A stretch of 16,030 nt of DNA. Source: BS750m-G62 sp964577175 (lineage in GTDB: Bacteria; Planctomycetota; Phycisphaerae; FEN-1346). Positions 7,533 to 14,514 of this stretch are shown here, one piece after another; position 1 is the first letter of the stretch, and every line of letters begins with the position of its first letter. The notes beneath the pieces are model-generated. The model had not been told where the DNA came from. It did no database searches and worked only from the letters and a program-made list of their open reading frames with translations. The stretch spans positions 1 through 16,030 of the forward strand of contig CAZNYC010000095.1 of NCBI GenBank assembly GCA_964577175.1, read 5' to 3'. The position numbers and the translations under genes are program-made.

Positions 7533-10500
7533 TTACACAAGGTCCATCTGCCGGCACACCTCCACGACGAAACGCACCGGCCCCAAGAGGCCGGATGGCA
7601 CGAGGTCTTTCGGCAAGGCGCCGTCGGGCAGGCAGGTGCGTGTGAACCGCCGCTCGCGCGGCCGGCCGCGGTCGCCGACGAGCCGGTTCGCCCACACGTT
7701 CGCCACGGCTACGCGGAGGCGGTTCGGGCCCGGACGGGCGGCGGCCGTCGCGTCCAACCGATACGGCGGTTTCCAGACGATGCCCAACCGCTCGCCGTTC
7801 AGGTGGACCTCGGCCGTCACGCCGACGCCGCCGAGGTCGAGCAGGAGCCGGCGGTCGTCGGCGAAGAGGTCGGCGGGCAGGTCCACCGTCGTCTCGTACG
7901 TGGCGACGCCCGAAAAGTGCCGCACACCCGCGTCCGGATGGTCCGTCCAGGCCACGAGTCTTTCGAGGTCGACGGCGGGGGGCGCCCCGCGGCCGTCCGG
8001 GAACGTGACGTGCCACGGGCCGCTGGCTTCGTGGACGGGCGGGTCGGCCGGCAGGACGAAGCGGGCCTGGTGTCTCGCGGCGGTCCGGACGGTGACCGTC
8101 CCCGCCCGCCGCAGCCGCACCTCCATCACGGCGGCCTCGCCGGCGCGGAGTTCGACGGGCGGTTCCGCGGCCGCCGTTGTCTTGCCGTCCGCCTCGCCGT
8201 CGGCCGGTTTCAGGGAGGCCTCCTGCGGGAGCGGAAACAGCGGCCGGCCGTTGTGGGCGAGGGAGACGACGTGGTCCGCCGCAGGCCCCGGCCGGAAGAC
8301 GACGAACGCCGACCCCCACGGCGCCAGGTGCAGGTGCACGCGCGTCCCGTCCGGCGCCGCGTCGAACACGGCGGCGGGGCGGCGTTCGCCCGTGGCGGGG
8401 TTCCACACTTCGGGCCGCTTGCCCGTTGCGCGGAAGACGGCGTCGACCGTCTCGGGCCGGTTCCGCAGGTTGGCCACGAAGTAGAGGTCCGCGTTGCCGT
8501 CGCGGCGATGGATCCAGTCGAACGCCGCACCGTCTTGCTGCGCGGTAAACGCCACGTCCGGCCCGAGACCGCGGTCGCGGAGGATGGCGGCCAGCGGCCG
8601 GCCCTGGATCACCTTGCCCCGGCCGTACGTCCGCTCCGTCACCTTCTGCCCGTCCACCTTGCCCCAAAGGCGGCGGGCCAGGCGCCGGACGGCGGTGTCG
8701 CGCTCGTGGTACGCGGCCAGGTCGGCCGAGCCCAGTCCCGGCGACCGCGTCGGCCGCCGGCCGACGATCGTCGCCCCCTCGCGGACCAGTTGCTCCAGGC
8801 GCTCCAGGACCTTCAGCGGCATGTCGTCGCGGTCGGGCAGGACGAGCAGGGCGTAGTCCGGCCCGTCGGCGACGGCGATGCGCCCCCCGCGCACCGTCAT
8901 GCGACGGAGCAGCACGTCGGTGTTGCCGTAGTCGTAATCGTAGCCGGGGCCGAGCGATTCGGTCCGCGGGTCGAACCCCTTGTTGGCGATGAGCCGCGGG
9001 GCGTCGTGCCCGTAGTAGAAGCACACGTCGCCGACGAACCGCCCCGCCTGGAGCATCGCCGAGCACCGGCCAAGGTAGGCGAGGAACGGTTCGGCCATCG
9101 GCCACCAGGCCCGCGTCATGCCCATGTGCGTGCCGGCGTGATACGTCCAGCCGGGCCGGCCGGCCTCGGGCGGCTGGTGCGGCGAGGTGTGGAAGACGAA
9201 CCGGTTCGTCCCGGCGCCCATGGCCCGGTCGGCATACGGCTTCAGGTCGAACGGCCCGCGCTCCCAGTGGTCGAAGCCGGTGAAGGACTCCATTTCGACG
9301 ATCCGCCGGTTGTAGATTTGCGCCGCGCAGGCGATCTCCTTGATGACGTTGGCCGGGTCGTTTTCCTCGGGCGGGCGCCGGACCCAGAACTCGCCTCGCG
9401 GCACGTCGAGCGCGCCGAGGGCCCGGAGCGACTCCGCCGGGAAGTCGTGGGCCGGCAGGAACGGTTTGCCCGGCCCGCCCGCCTCGGCGTGGAGTTCGAG
9501 GCCCGCGGCGCGGCAGACCTCGGCGGCGGTGGCGTAATGGTTCTCGATGAGCAGGTCGCTCACCGTCAGCCGACGGTCGTGGTCGAACCGCTCGGAGACC
9601 GCCTCGTCGGCCAGCGTCCACCCGAACAGGACGGGCAGGAACGGGATGGGGTCGTAGCCCCGGCGCCGGCGAAACTCCTCGGCGAACGTGGGCGTCCATT
9701 CCGTCAGGCCGCGAATCTCGTAACTCGGCAGATACAGGTACGAAAGGGCCGACCGCTCCAGGTCGTCCACCTCGGCGCGCAGCCGCCCGAGGATGTGCCG
9801 GAAATGGGCCTCGGTGGCCCGGGCGTCGAGGTGATCGATCATGTACCCGTCGGAGTTCGGGCTCGGCAGCCGCAGCCGCTCGCGGTTGTTCGTGCAGACG
9901 ATGCGCAGCACCGTCCACTCCCCCGGGGGCGCCTGCCACCTGAGCCGGCCGCCGGCGTCCGTGCGGCCGGAGAGGTTCACCACGGCCGAGAGGTCGCGGA
10001 TGACCTTGTCCTTGGCCGTCGGCACGGCCAGGACGGCGATTTCCTGCGACCACGTTTCGCCCGCGGGCCACGGGTCCAGACCGCCCCTGCGGCCGGCGAA
10101 TTTCGGCTGGGGCACCTTCGGGTCGGGCAGGCGTGCGTCGAACGCCGCCGGCCCGCGGACCTCGGTCGTGGAGGCGTAGAGCGACTTGCTCGCCATCTCG
10201 GGCGTCACCCACGGGCCACCCGCGTTCCAACTGCTGGAGGTGATCAGGCCCATCGCCAGGCCCAGCCGCCCGGCCTCGCGGACGGCGTGTCCGACGGCGG
10301 CGGCCGACTTCGGCCCCATGAACGTCGGCCCGGCGGGGACCTCGGGCCCCCGGCCGGTGGTGCCGACGTCGAAGACCTCGAACCCGCTGAGGCCCTTGGC
10401 CCGTGCGTCTTCCAGTTCGCGGGTCATCTGCTCGCGGTCGAACTGCCCGTTGACCCAGACCCAGTACGCGCCCGGCCGGGCGGAGAGGGGCGGGGCGTCG

Positions 10501-10649
10501 AACGCGGCGGCGAGGTCCGGCGGCGTCGCCGCGGCGGCCCGGCCGGCGCGGGCACAGCCGGGTCCGACCAGGAGCAGTCCCCCGGCTGCCAGGCCGGTCC
10601 CCACGAGGAACCGTCGGCGGGAGATCGTACCGCCGGTGCGTGCGTGCAT
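7533..10649 (-). CDS. Tat-exported glycoside hydrolase, GH106-like (alpha-L-rhamnosidase)
   Basis: This 1038-residue protein resembles family GH106, inverting enzymes that remove alpha-L-rhamnose from polysaccharides or glycosides. It begins with a Tat signal (SRRRFLVG at about 10-17, then a hydrophobic run) and a Cys in VGPGC that could be a weak lipobox, so it acts outside the cytoplasm. After the YWVWVNGQ start of the catalytic region come LITSSSWNAGGPWV, SYEIRG, LELHAEAGG and VEMESFTGF, which supply conserved acidic residues. The C-terminus (LLLDLGGVGVTAEVHLNG) is a GH2-like beta-sandwich. Length fits the family. The ATG is chosen for GGAGGAGG at 10657-10664 and for the Tat signal; an upstream ATG at 10727 would place the promoter inside the gene. 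Substrate specificity is inferred by family only. Confidence 0.88.
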   Translation of the reverse strand: MHARTGGTISRRRFLVGTGLAAGGLLLVGPGCARAGRAAAATPPDLAAAFDAPPLSARPGAYWVWVNGQFDREQMTRELEDARAKGLSGFEVFDVGTTGRGPEVPAGPTFMGPKSAAAVGHAVREAGRLGLAMGLITSSSWNAGGPWVTPEMASKSLYASTTEVRGPAAFDARLPDPKVPQPKFAGRRGGLDPWPAGETWSQEIAVLAVPTAKDKVIRDLSAVVNLSGRTDAGGRLRWQAPPGEWTVLRIVCTNNRERLRLPSPNSDGYMIDHLDARATEAHFRHILGRLRAEVDDLERSALSYLYLPSYEIRGLTEWTPTFAEEFRRRRGYDPIPFLPVLFGWTLADEAVSERFDHDRRLTVSDLLIENHYATAAEVCRAAGLELHAEAGGPGKPFLPAHDFPAESLRALGALDVPRGEFWVRRPPEENDPANVIKEIACAAQIYNRRIVEMESFTGFDHWERGPFDLKPYADRAMGAGTNRFVFHTSPHQPPEAGRPGWTYHAGTHMGMTRAWWPMAEPFLAYLGRCSAMLQAGRFVGDVCFYYGHDAPRLIANKGFDPRTESLGPGYDYDYGNTDVLLRRMTVRGGRIAVADGPDYALLVLPDRDDMPLKVLERLEQLVREGATIVGRRPTRSPGLGSADLAAYHERDTAVRRLARRLWGKVDGQKVTERTYGRGKVIQGRPLAAILRDRGLGPDVAFTAQQDGAAFDWIHRRDGNADLYFVANLRNRPETVDAVFRATGKRPEVWNPATGERRPAAVFDAAPDGTRVHLHLAPWGSAFVVFRPGPAADHVVSLAHNGRPLFPLPQEASLKPADGEADGKTTAAAEPPVELRAGEAAVMEVRLRRAGTVTVRTAARHQARFVLPADPPVHEASGPWHVTFPDGRGAPPAVDLERLVAWTDHPDAGVRHFSGVATYETTVDLPADLFADDRRLLLDLGGVGVTAEVHLNGERLGIVWKPPYRLDATAAARPGPNRLRVAVANVWANRLVGDRGRPRERRFTRTCLPDGALPKDLVPSGLLGPVRFVVEVCRQMDLV

Positions 10650-10698
10650 GGTCGGTCCTCCTCCGCGGGCGTCCGGACGGGAATGGGCGGTCCAGCCG

Positions 10699-10727
10699 AG
10701 TATACGGAGGCGAACGCGGGGCCTCAA
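10699..10727 (-). promoter_or_regulatory. Sigma70-type promoter of the GH106 gene
   Basis: On the minus strand, TTGAGG (10722-10727) and TATACT (10699-10704) are 17 bp apart, giving a transcript start near 10692 and a leader of about 43 nt. The -35 box and its flanks (ACGTTGAGGC) are identical to those of the nadA promoter. It is divergent from the CAP-gene promoter. Confidence 0.65.
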
Positions 10728-10762
10728 CGTCTAAAGCCCCCACACCGGCCGTAAGACCTCCC

Positions 10763-10791
10763 TGGACGCTGCCGCGCCCGCGTCGTATAAA
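10763..10791 (+). promoter_or_regulatory. Sigma70-type promoter of the CAP-domain gene
   Basis: TGGACG (10763-10768) and TATAAA (10786-10791) are 17 bp apart, giving a transcript start near 10798. That is too close to the ATG at 10805 for a normal leader, and therefore favours the start codons at 10832 or 10835. The -35 boxes of this and the divergent GH106 promoter are 35 bp apart. Confidence 0.6.
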
Positions 10792-10834
10792 AGGTCGCGG
10801 GGGGATGGAAAACGGCACGTTTGCGAGGCCGATG

Positions 10835-12013
10835 ATGACGCGACGTATCCTCAGACGAATCCTTCCGGCGATACTGGCCGCGGCGATGCTGGCGGCGCCG
10901 GCCGCGGCGGCCACGCTCGGCCCCGGTCCGCTCCGGCCCCAGCAGCGGCGGGAGATCTCGAATCTTGCCAAGCAGGCCCTGGCGGACGACCCCGCGGCCT
11001 CGTGGGAAGCCATCCGGGCGCTGCGGGATATGGGCGAGCCGGCGAGCGGCCGCCTGGCGGGCGTCCTTCGCCAACTCCTCGACCGCGGCCGCAAGATCAT
11101 CCACCGGGCGTCCCGGATGGTCAGCGACCCGGCCCGCGCCCTTGAACTCCAGAAGCAGATCAACGCCACCCGCGCCAAGGCCCTCGCCAACATCAAGGTC
11201 CTGGCGAAGGGCCAGCCCCTGCAACTTGCCCATGGGTACTACGACGAACTCGACGAGAAGGTGGGCCTGCTCGCCAAGGTGTTCGAGGTGCGGCAGGCGG
11301 TGCGGCGGGTGATGATCGAGCGCGGCCGCCTCCTCCCCATCTGGCGGAGCCTCGAGGTCGAGGACCTCCGCTTCAACGAGCAGAACGAGGTCGACCTCGC
11401 CGAGACGGCCGAGGCCATCCTCGGCATGCCGGTGGGGAAGGTGACGGCCATCCCGGAGTTTGGCGAGGGGGCGGCGCCGGAGGCGGGCTCCACGGCCTGG
11501 CACTACTGGCACCACGCCGCCTGTCGCGCCATCGAGGCGTACAACGCCGGCCTCAAGTCGCTGATGAGTGCGGCCGAGTACGACAACGCCCGGGCGGTCA
11601 ACCACTATCGCGAACTCCTGGGCATCCTGCCGCTGGAGGTCGACGCGCGCCTGCTCCAGAGCGCACGCCGGCACTCGAAGGAGATGGCGGATCTCGGCTA
11701 CTTCTCCCACGAGTCGCCGAAGGCCGAGCACAAGACGTTCGGGAAGCGGGCGAAACTGGCCGGCTACCACGCCGCCCGCTCGGAGAACATTGCCAACGGC
11801 TACCCCGGAGGCGAGAAGGCGTTCTGGGGATGGTTCGAGAGTCCCGGCCATCACAAGAACATGGCAGCCGGGGGGAGCACGGCGCTGGGCGTCGGCAAGT
11901 GGGGCCGGCTGTGGACGCAGAACTTCGGGCGGGGCAAGCGGCTCATGTTGCTGGAGGAGGATGCCCGCCGCCAAGTGGCCGTCAAGGGCGACTCCCTCCC
12001 GCCGCGCGGCTGA
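10835..12013 (+). CDS. Secreted CAP (SCP-like) domain protein
   Basis: The 392-residue product has a signal peptide (MTRRILRRILP, then an Ala-rich hydrophobic run ending in APAAAA). Residues about 30-255 are mostly helical and charged and match no domain I recognise. Residues about 262-368 form a CAP domain: ARRHSKEMADLGYFSHESP, KLAGY, SENIANGY, SPGHHKNM, ALGVG and WTQNFG, with the His and Glu residues of the usual cavity. Bacterial CAP proteins are extracytoplasmic and mostly of unknown activity. Starts at 10805, 10832 and 10835 are all in frame; 10835 is chosen because GAGG at 10825-10828 lies 6 nt upstream and the predicted transcript starts near 10798. The stop codon forms the loop of a GC hairpin. 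Confidence 0.87.
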   Translation: MTRRILRRILPAILAAAMLAAPAAAATLGPGPLRPQQRREISNLAKQALADDPAASWEAIRALRDMGEPASGRLAGVLRQLLDRGRKIIHRASRMVSDPARALELQKQINATRAKALANIKVLAKGQPLQLAHGYYDELDEKVGLLAKVFEVRQAVRRVMIERGRLLPIWRSLEVEDLRFNEQNEVDLAETAEAILGMPVGKVTAIPEFGEGAAPEAGSTAWHYWHHAACRAIEAYNAGLKSLMSAAEYDNARAVNHYRELLGILPLEVDARLLQSARRHSKEMADLGYFSHESPKAEHKTFGKRAKLAGYHAARSENIANGYPGGEKAFWGWFESPGHHKNMAAGGSTALGVGKWGRLWTQNFGRGKRLMLLEEDARRQVAVKGDSLPPRG

Positions 12014-12020
12014 GCCGCGC
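12004..12020. terminator. GC hairpin spanning the CAP-gene stop codon
   Basis: GCGCGGC (12004-12010) and GCCGCGC (12014-12020) pair perfectly, with the stop codon TGA as the 3-nt loop. No T-tract follows. It could be part of a termination or RNA-stability signal between the convergent CAP and beta-helix genes. The rest of the 86-bp gap holds a half-copy of the ACGGAG hairpin. Confidence 0.45.
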
Positions 12021-12022
12021 CT

Positions 12023-12037
12023 GCGCGGTGGTACGGA
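12023..12037. repeat. Degenerate half-copy of the ACGGAG-loop hairpin
   Basis: GCGCGGTGGTACGGA closely matches the left arm and loop of the hairpin at 7482-7511 (one T is missing), but the complementary right arm is not present. It lies 63 bp past the stop of the leftward beta-helix gene, in the same orientation relative to leftward genes as the intact copies. Confidence 0.5.
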
Positions 12038-12099
12038 TGCGCGGCACGTGCCCCGCGCCCGCCGAAACCCCCGCTGTGGGGATGGCAAAGAACCCTGTT

Positions 12100-13647
12100 C
12101 TACTTCGGGTCCCGACTTCGCCTGGCACCGATGCGGATGACGGTGTTGTCCTTCCCCTGATCCAGCACCGGCCCGCGCGATCGGATCACGTTGTTGCGCG
12201 TGCGGCCGGTCAGGATGACCTTGGCCGCGGTGTGGTTGACGACGGTAGAGTTCTTCAACCCCTTCTTGCCGCCGCACGTCAGGACGTTGACCTCCTCGGG
12301 CAGCGGCCGGCTCGTGCCGTCGTGAAAGATGAACGTGCAGCGATCGCCGGCGATCCTGCCCAGGCTCGTCCGGTCGGTCGGCTTCACGCCCTCGGCGGGG
12401 CTGAGGATCGTCACCTCGTAAAACGCGTCCTCAGGCACCGGGCCGCGCGTCAGGTTGAAGACGGGGTTGTAGGCGATGTCGGCCCGGCAGTTGCGCATGA
12501 CGACCTTGCCCCGGTCGCCCGCGCTCAGGTCGTAGCCGAAGTCACCCGCCTCGCGGACCGTCACGTTCTCGAGCGTCACGTCGCCGGTGCACAGCAACTG
12601 GAAACAGCCGCGCAGCCGCTCGACCGTGGTGTCCTTGACGGTGATGTTCTTCACGTCGTTGTACGAGCGGACGCCGTCCTCGGTCAGGGGGATCATCCGG
12701 TCGCGCGGTATCGGCCGCTTGCCGCGATACATGATGTGGAAGTCGTACTCGGTGGCCCGGCCGACCGATTCCCGGAAGATATCGTTCGTCGGCCGGAGCG
12801 TGCCGCTGAAGAAGCACCGCTCGATCCGCGCCCCCTCGACCTTGTGAAAATGGACGCAGTGCCCGAACGACTGCATGTACACCCGGCAGCCGACGAGCCG
12901 CGTGCCGTTGGCGTGCGAGATGGACATGAACGAATGCTTATTGAGCCGCCCGAAGTTCGGCCCGCCCTTGCCGTAGAAGTCCGAGTACCCGTACGGCACG
13001 GACCCGCGGATGACGAACGTGCAATCGCGGAACGTGTTTCCGTCGCCGCAGACCTCGAACTCGTTCTCGGCCACGCGGTACTTCGGATACGGCCGGTCGG
13101 TGACGTTCCGGAAGGTCCCGCCCTCGAAGACGTTGCCGGACCCGTTGATGTGCCAGCAGTCGGCCACGTGCGCCTTGCCGGAGAGGCGGCTCTGCACGGA
13201 GACCGGCGTCTCGAACACGGCCCCGCGCAGGTCGAAATAATTGTCCGAGCCGTTGACGGCGAAGATGTGTTCCTGGCGGTTCGTCGGCACGCTGCCGTCC
13301 GCGTTCGGCTCCGCGTGCCGCAGGGGCACCGTCATGGGCGGGTCGACCGTCTCGGCGCGGTAGACGCCGGGTTTCATCCGGATCTTCTGCCCGTCCTTCT
13401 TGCTCGCCGCCCGGAATTCCTTCAGCGTGGTGATTACCCGGAACCCGTCGCGCACCTCGAAATCGCCTGTCACGGCGGGGGGCGCCGGCGGTGTCCGGGT
13501 GACGACCTGCATCGGCGGGTTCTCGGCGAGTTGCAGGCCGGTATCCTTACGGCCGGGGGCGCGCCCCGGGCCTTGCGCAAGGCATGGCGCGCCCAGCAGC
13601 ACGAGCGTCAGGCAGATAGTGCGGCGAGAGGAGAGGCAAGCCCTCAT
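12100..13647 (-). CDS. Secreted right-handed beta-helix protein
   Basis: The 515-residue protein has a signal peptide (MRACLSSRRTICLTLVLLGAPCLAQ, cut near residue 25). From about residue 130 to 490 it shows repeating short strands with Asn and Gly turns (for example GNVFEGGTFRNV, GNTFRDCTF, GTRLVGCRVYM, ARIERCFFSG, VTLENVTVREAGDFGYDLS), typical of parallel beta-helix folds of pectin-lyase type. Members include polysaccharide lyases and hydrolases, but no lyase-specific catalytic residues could be assigned, so a role in polysaccharide binding or cleavage is only inferred. An intact start is supported by GAAAGG (13655-13660) 7 nt upstream. It converges on the CAP gene, and upstream lies a repeat-rich, gene-poor stretch. 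Confidence 0.82.
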   Translation of the reverse strand: MRACLSSRRTICLTLVLLGAPCLAQGPGRAPGRKDTGLQLAENPPMQVVTRTPPAPPAVTGDFEVRDGFRVITTLKEFRAASKKDGQKIRMKPGVYRAETVDPPMTVPLRHAEPNADGSVPTNRQEHIFAVNGSDNYFDLRGAVFETPVSVQSRLSGKAHVADCWHINGSGNVFEGGTFRNVTDRPYPKYRVAENEFEVCGDGNTFRDCTFVIRGSVPYGYSDFYGKGGPNFGRLNKHSFMSISHANGTRLVGCRVYMQSFGHCVHFHKVEGARIERCFFSGTLRPTNDIFRESVGRATEYDFHIMYRGKRPIPRDRMIPLTEDGVRSYNDVKNITVKDTTVERLRGCFQLLCTGDVTLENVTVREAGDFGYDLSAGDRGKVVMRNCRADIAYNPVFNLTRGPVPEDAFYEVTILSPAEGVKPTDRTSLGRIAGDRCTFIFHDGTSRPLPEEVNVLTCGGKKGLKNSTVVNHTAAKVILTGRTRNNVIRSRGPVLDQGKDNTVIRIGARRSRDPK

Positions 13648-13695
13648 GGCCCGGCCTTTCTGTGGAATCGCTGGGGATTTCCGCCCATCGTCGTG

Positions 13696-13815
13696 TCACC
13701 GGTGCTCGACGTCCAGGACAAATTCCCTCCCGCCGGCCTCGTGCCAGTACTCTCCAGGGGCGGTCGGCAGGTTGTGCGGCCCCGGGGCGTGCGCACGAGG
13801 TCGTGCCGCCGTAGT
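13696..13815 (-). pseudogene. Possible C-terminal remnant of a lost gene
   Basis: One minus-strand frame encodes a natural-looking segment (PHNLPTAPGEYWHEAGGREF, then VLDVEHR and a TGA stop at 13696-13698), but an in-frame TAG inside the inverted repeat at 13816-13941 cuts it off after about 40 codons. No start or ribosome-binding site fits. It looks like the tail of a gene truncated by insertion of that element. The family was not recognised, and a chance reading frame in GC-rich DNA cannot be excluded. Confidence 0.3.
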
Positions 13816-13941
13816 AGCACTACAACGCTAACTCGTGCGCGGCGGGTCTCCGCAGGTGCCGCGCAGCCATGGAAACGCCGTTTCGAGCGCGGTGGGTGCA
13901 CAGACCCACCTCGCAAATGGCCGACTTAGCGTTGTAGTGTT
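13816..13941. mobile_element. MITE-like element with 20-bp inverted ends
   Basis: The arms at 13816-13835 and 13922-13941 are complementary at 18 of 20 positions, including a perfect 14-bp core CACTACAACGCTAA. The 126-bp element has no gene and contains internal hairpins, among them GAAAC-GCC-GTTTC (13872-13884) and an ACGGAG-family hairpin at 13887-13914. Size and structure suit a non-autonomous miniature element; no clear target-site duplication was found, so transposition is inferred. Confidence 0.55.
13887..13914. repeat. Divergent relative of the ACGGAG-loop hairpin inside the MITE-like element
   Basis: GCG-C-GGTGGGT (13887-13897) pairs with ACCCACC-T-CGC (13904-13914) with one C/T mismatch. 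The stem matches the hairpin at 6239-6266 almost base for base, but the loop is GCACAG instead of ACGGAG. It suggests that this hairpin family can travel within a larger element. Confidence 0.6.
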
Positions 13942-14007
13942 AGAGCCTGTCCGGATAATCCCTCGCCGGCCCGAGGCCGAGGGCGGCGGCCGCGGCCAAG
14001 GAGGGCG

Positions 14008-14166
14008 AAACAGGTAATCCGCCTCTGCGCGGGCGATGTAGCCCGACCCGTACGGCGCCACCGGCGTGCACAGGCTCTCGGCCGCCTTTGCCGTCCGCCC
14101 GCAGTTCTGGCACCGGAAAGCCCGGTGAACGGGGTTGACCGAAGCCGGTGGGTCGAGTATAAACTC
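14008..14166 (-). pseudogene. Possible remnant of a small zinc-ribbon-like gene
   Basis: A minus-strand frame reads HRAFRCQNCGRTAKAAESLC, then TPVAPYG and about 20 more residues, with a CxxC-x(12)-C pattern like a small zinc-binding domain. No ATG, GTG or TTG start lies in frame just upstream and the frame runs into the neighbouring repeat, so an intact gene is not supported. The tRNA promoter overlaps it on the other strand. A 9-bp inverted repeat, AGAGCCTGT at 13942-13950 and ACAGGCTCT at 14070-14078, lies across its end. This could be a decayed fragment or chance. Confidence 0.25.
14135..14163 (+). promoter_or_regulatory. Sigma70-type promoter of tRNA-Arg
   Basis: TTGACC (14135-14140) and TATAAA (14158-14163) are 17 bp apart, each matching the consensus at five of six positions. 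The transcript would start near 14170, leaving a leader of about 78 nt to be removed by RNase P. It is one of the best consensus promoters in the window and fits a stable-RNA gene. Confidence 0.7.
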
Positions 14167-14247
14167 TTGGAGACCGGGGCGGGTGCCGTCATGGTTACCG
14201 GCCCGTTCGGGCCCCTGGGCCCGCCAGCAAGCGTGATCAAAGCATTT

Positions 14248-14324
14248 GCGCCCGTAGCTCAAATGGATAGAGCATCGGTCTACGGAACCGAGGGTTGGGG
14301 GTTCGAATCCCTCCGGGCGTACCA
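14248..14324 (+). tRNA. tRNA-Arg (anticodon ACG), CCA encoded
   Basis: A full cloverleaf is visible: 7-bp acceptor stem (14248-14254 with 14314-14320, first pair G-T), D stem GCTC/GAGC, anticodon stem TCGGT/ACCGA (14275-14279, 14287-14291) with loop CTACGGA and anticodon ACG at 14282-14284, T stem with one G-T pair and the TTCGAAT loop at 14302-14308, then A and CCA at 14321-14324. A34 is expected to be edited to inosine so the tRNA reads CGU, CGC and CGA. An integrase gene lies directly beyond its 3' end, so the 3' half is the probable attachment site. Confidence 0.96.
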
Positions 14325-14514
14325 TTGTCAGGTAGCGACAACTCTTGCTAACTGGCGACAACGGCGCCACTTACGGCCCTTTTCGCTCCCGCCTTACGTG
14401 ACACCCGGTCTTGACGTGTGATGACAGATAATGACGTGCCGGGGCGACGGCGCGCTGCAATAGCGCTGAAAGAACCGAGCCCATTCCGGTAAGTTTGGCA
14501 GCGCGAGCAGGCGC
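14325..14514. other. Attachment-site-proximal region with paired direct repeats
   Basis: No gene fits in this 190-bp stretch between tRNA-Arg and the integrase stop. GCGACAAC occurs at 14335-14342 and 14355-14362, exactly 20 bp apart; TGACGTG occurs at 14412-14418 and 14432-14438, also 20 bp apart, with a further ACGTG at 14396-14400. Spacing of about two helical turns beside a tRNA attachment site suggests arm-type integrase or excisionase binding sites. This is inferred from position and spacing only. Confidence 0.4.

Noticed and set aside
10640..10834. Upstream extension of the CAP protein to a start at 10640 or 10805
   Set aside because: The first overlaps the GH106 start and both promoters; the second is only about 7 nt past the predicted transcript start and has no spaced ribosome-binding site.
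7371..11196. Very long open frames opposite to or overlapping GH106
   Set aside because: Shadow frames of a GC-rich gene; Arg/Pro/Gly/Val-rich, no domains or start signals.
13644..13916. Leftward 90-codon frame upstream of the beta-helix gene
   Set aside because: It runs through the MITE-like element, has an Arg-rich sequence and no ribosome-binding site; a different frame there looks more like a coding remnant.
13828..14370. Leftward open frame starting with a peptide containing RPEGFEPPT
   Set aside because: It is antisense to tRNA-Arg; this peptide is a well-known artefact of translating the reverse strand of tRNA genes. Only the internal zinc-ribbon-like piece was kept, as a low-confidence remnant.
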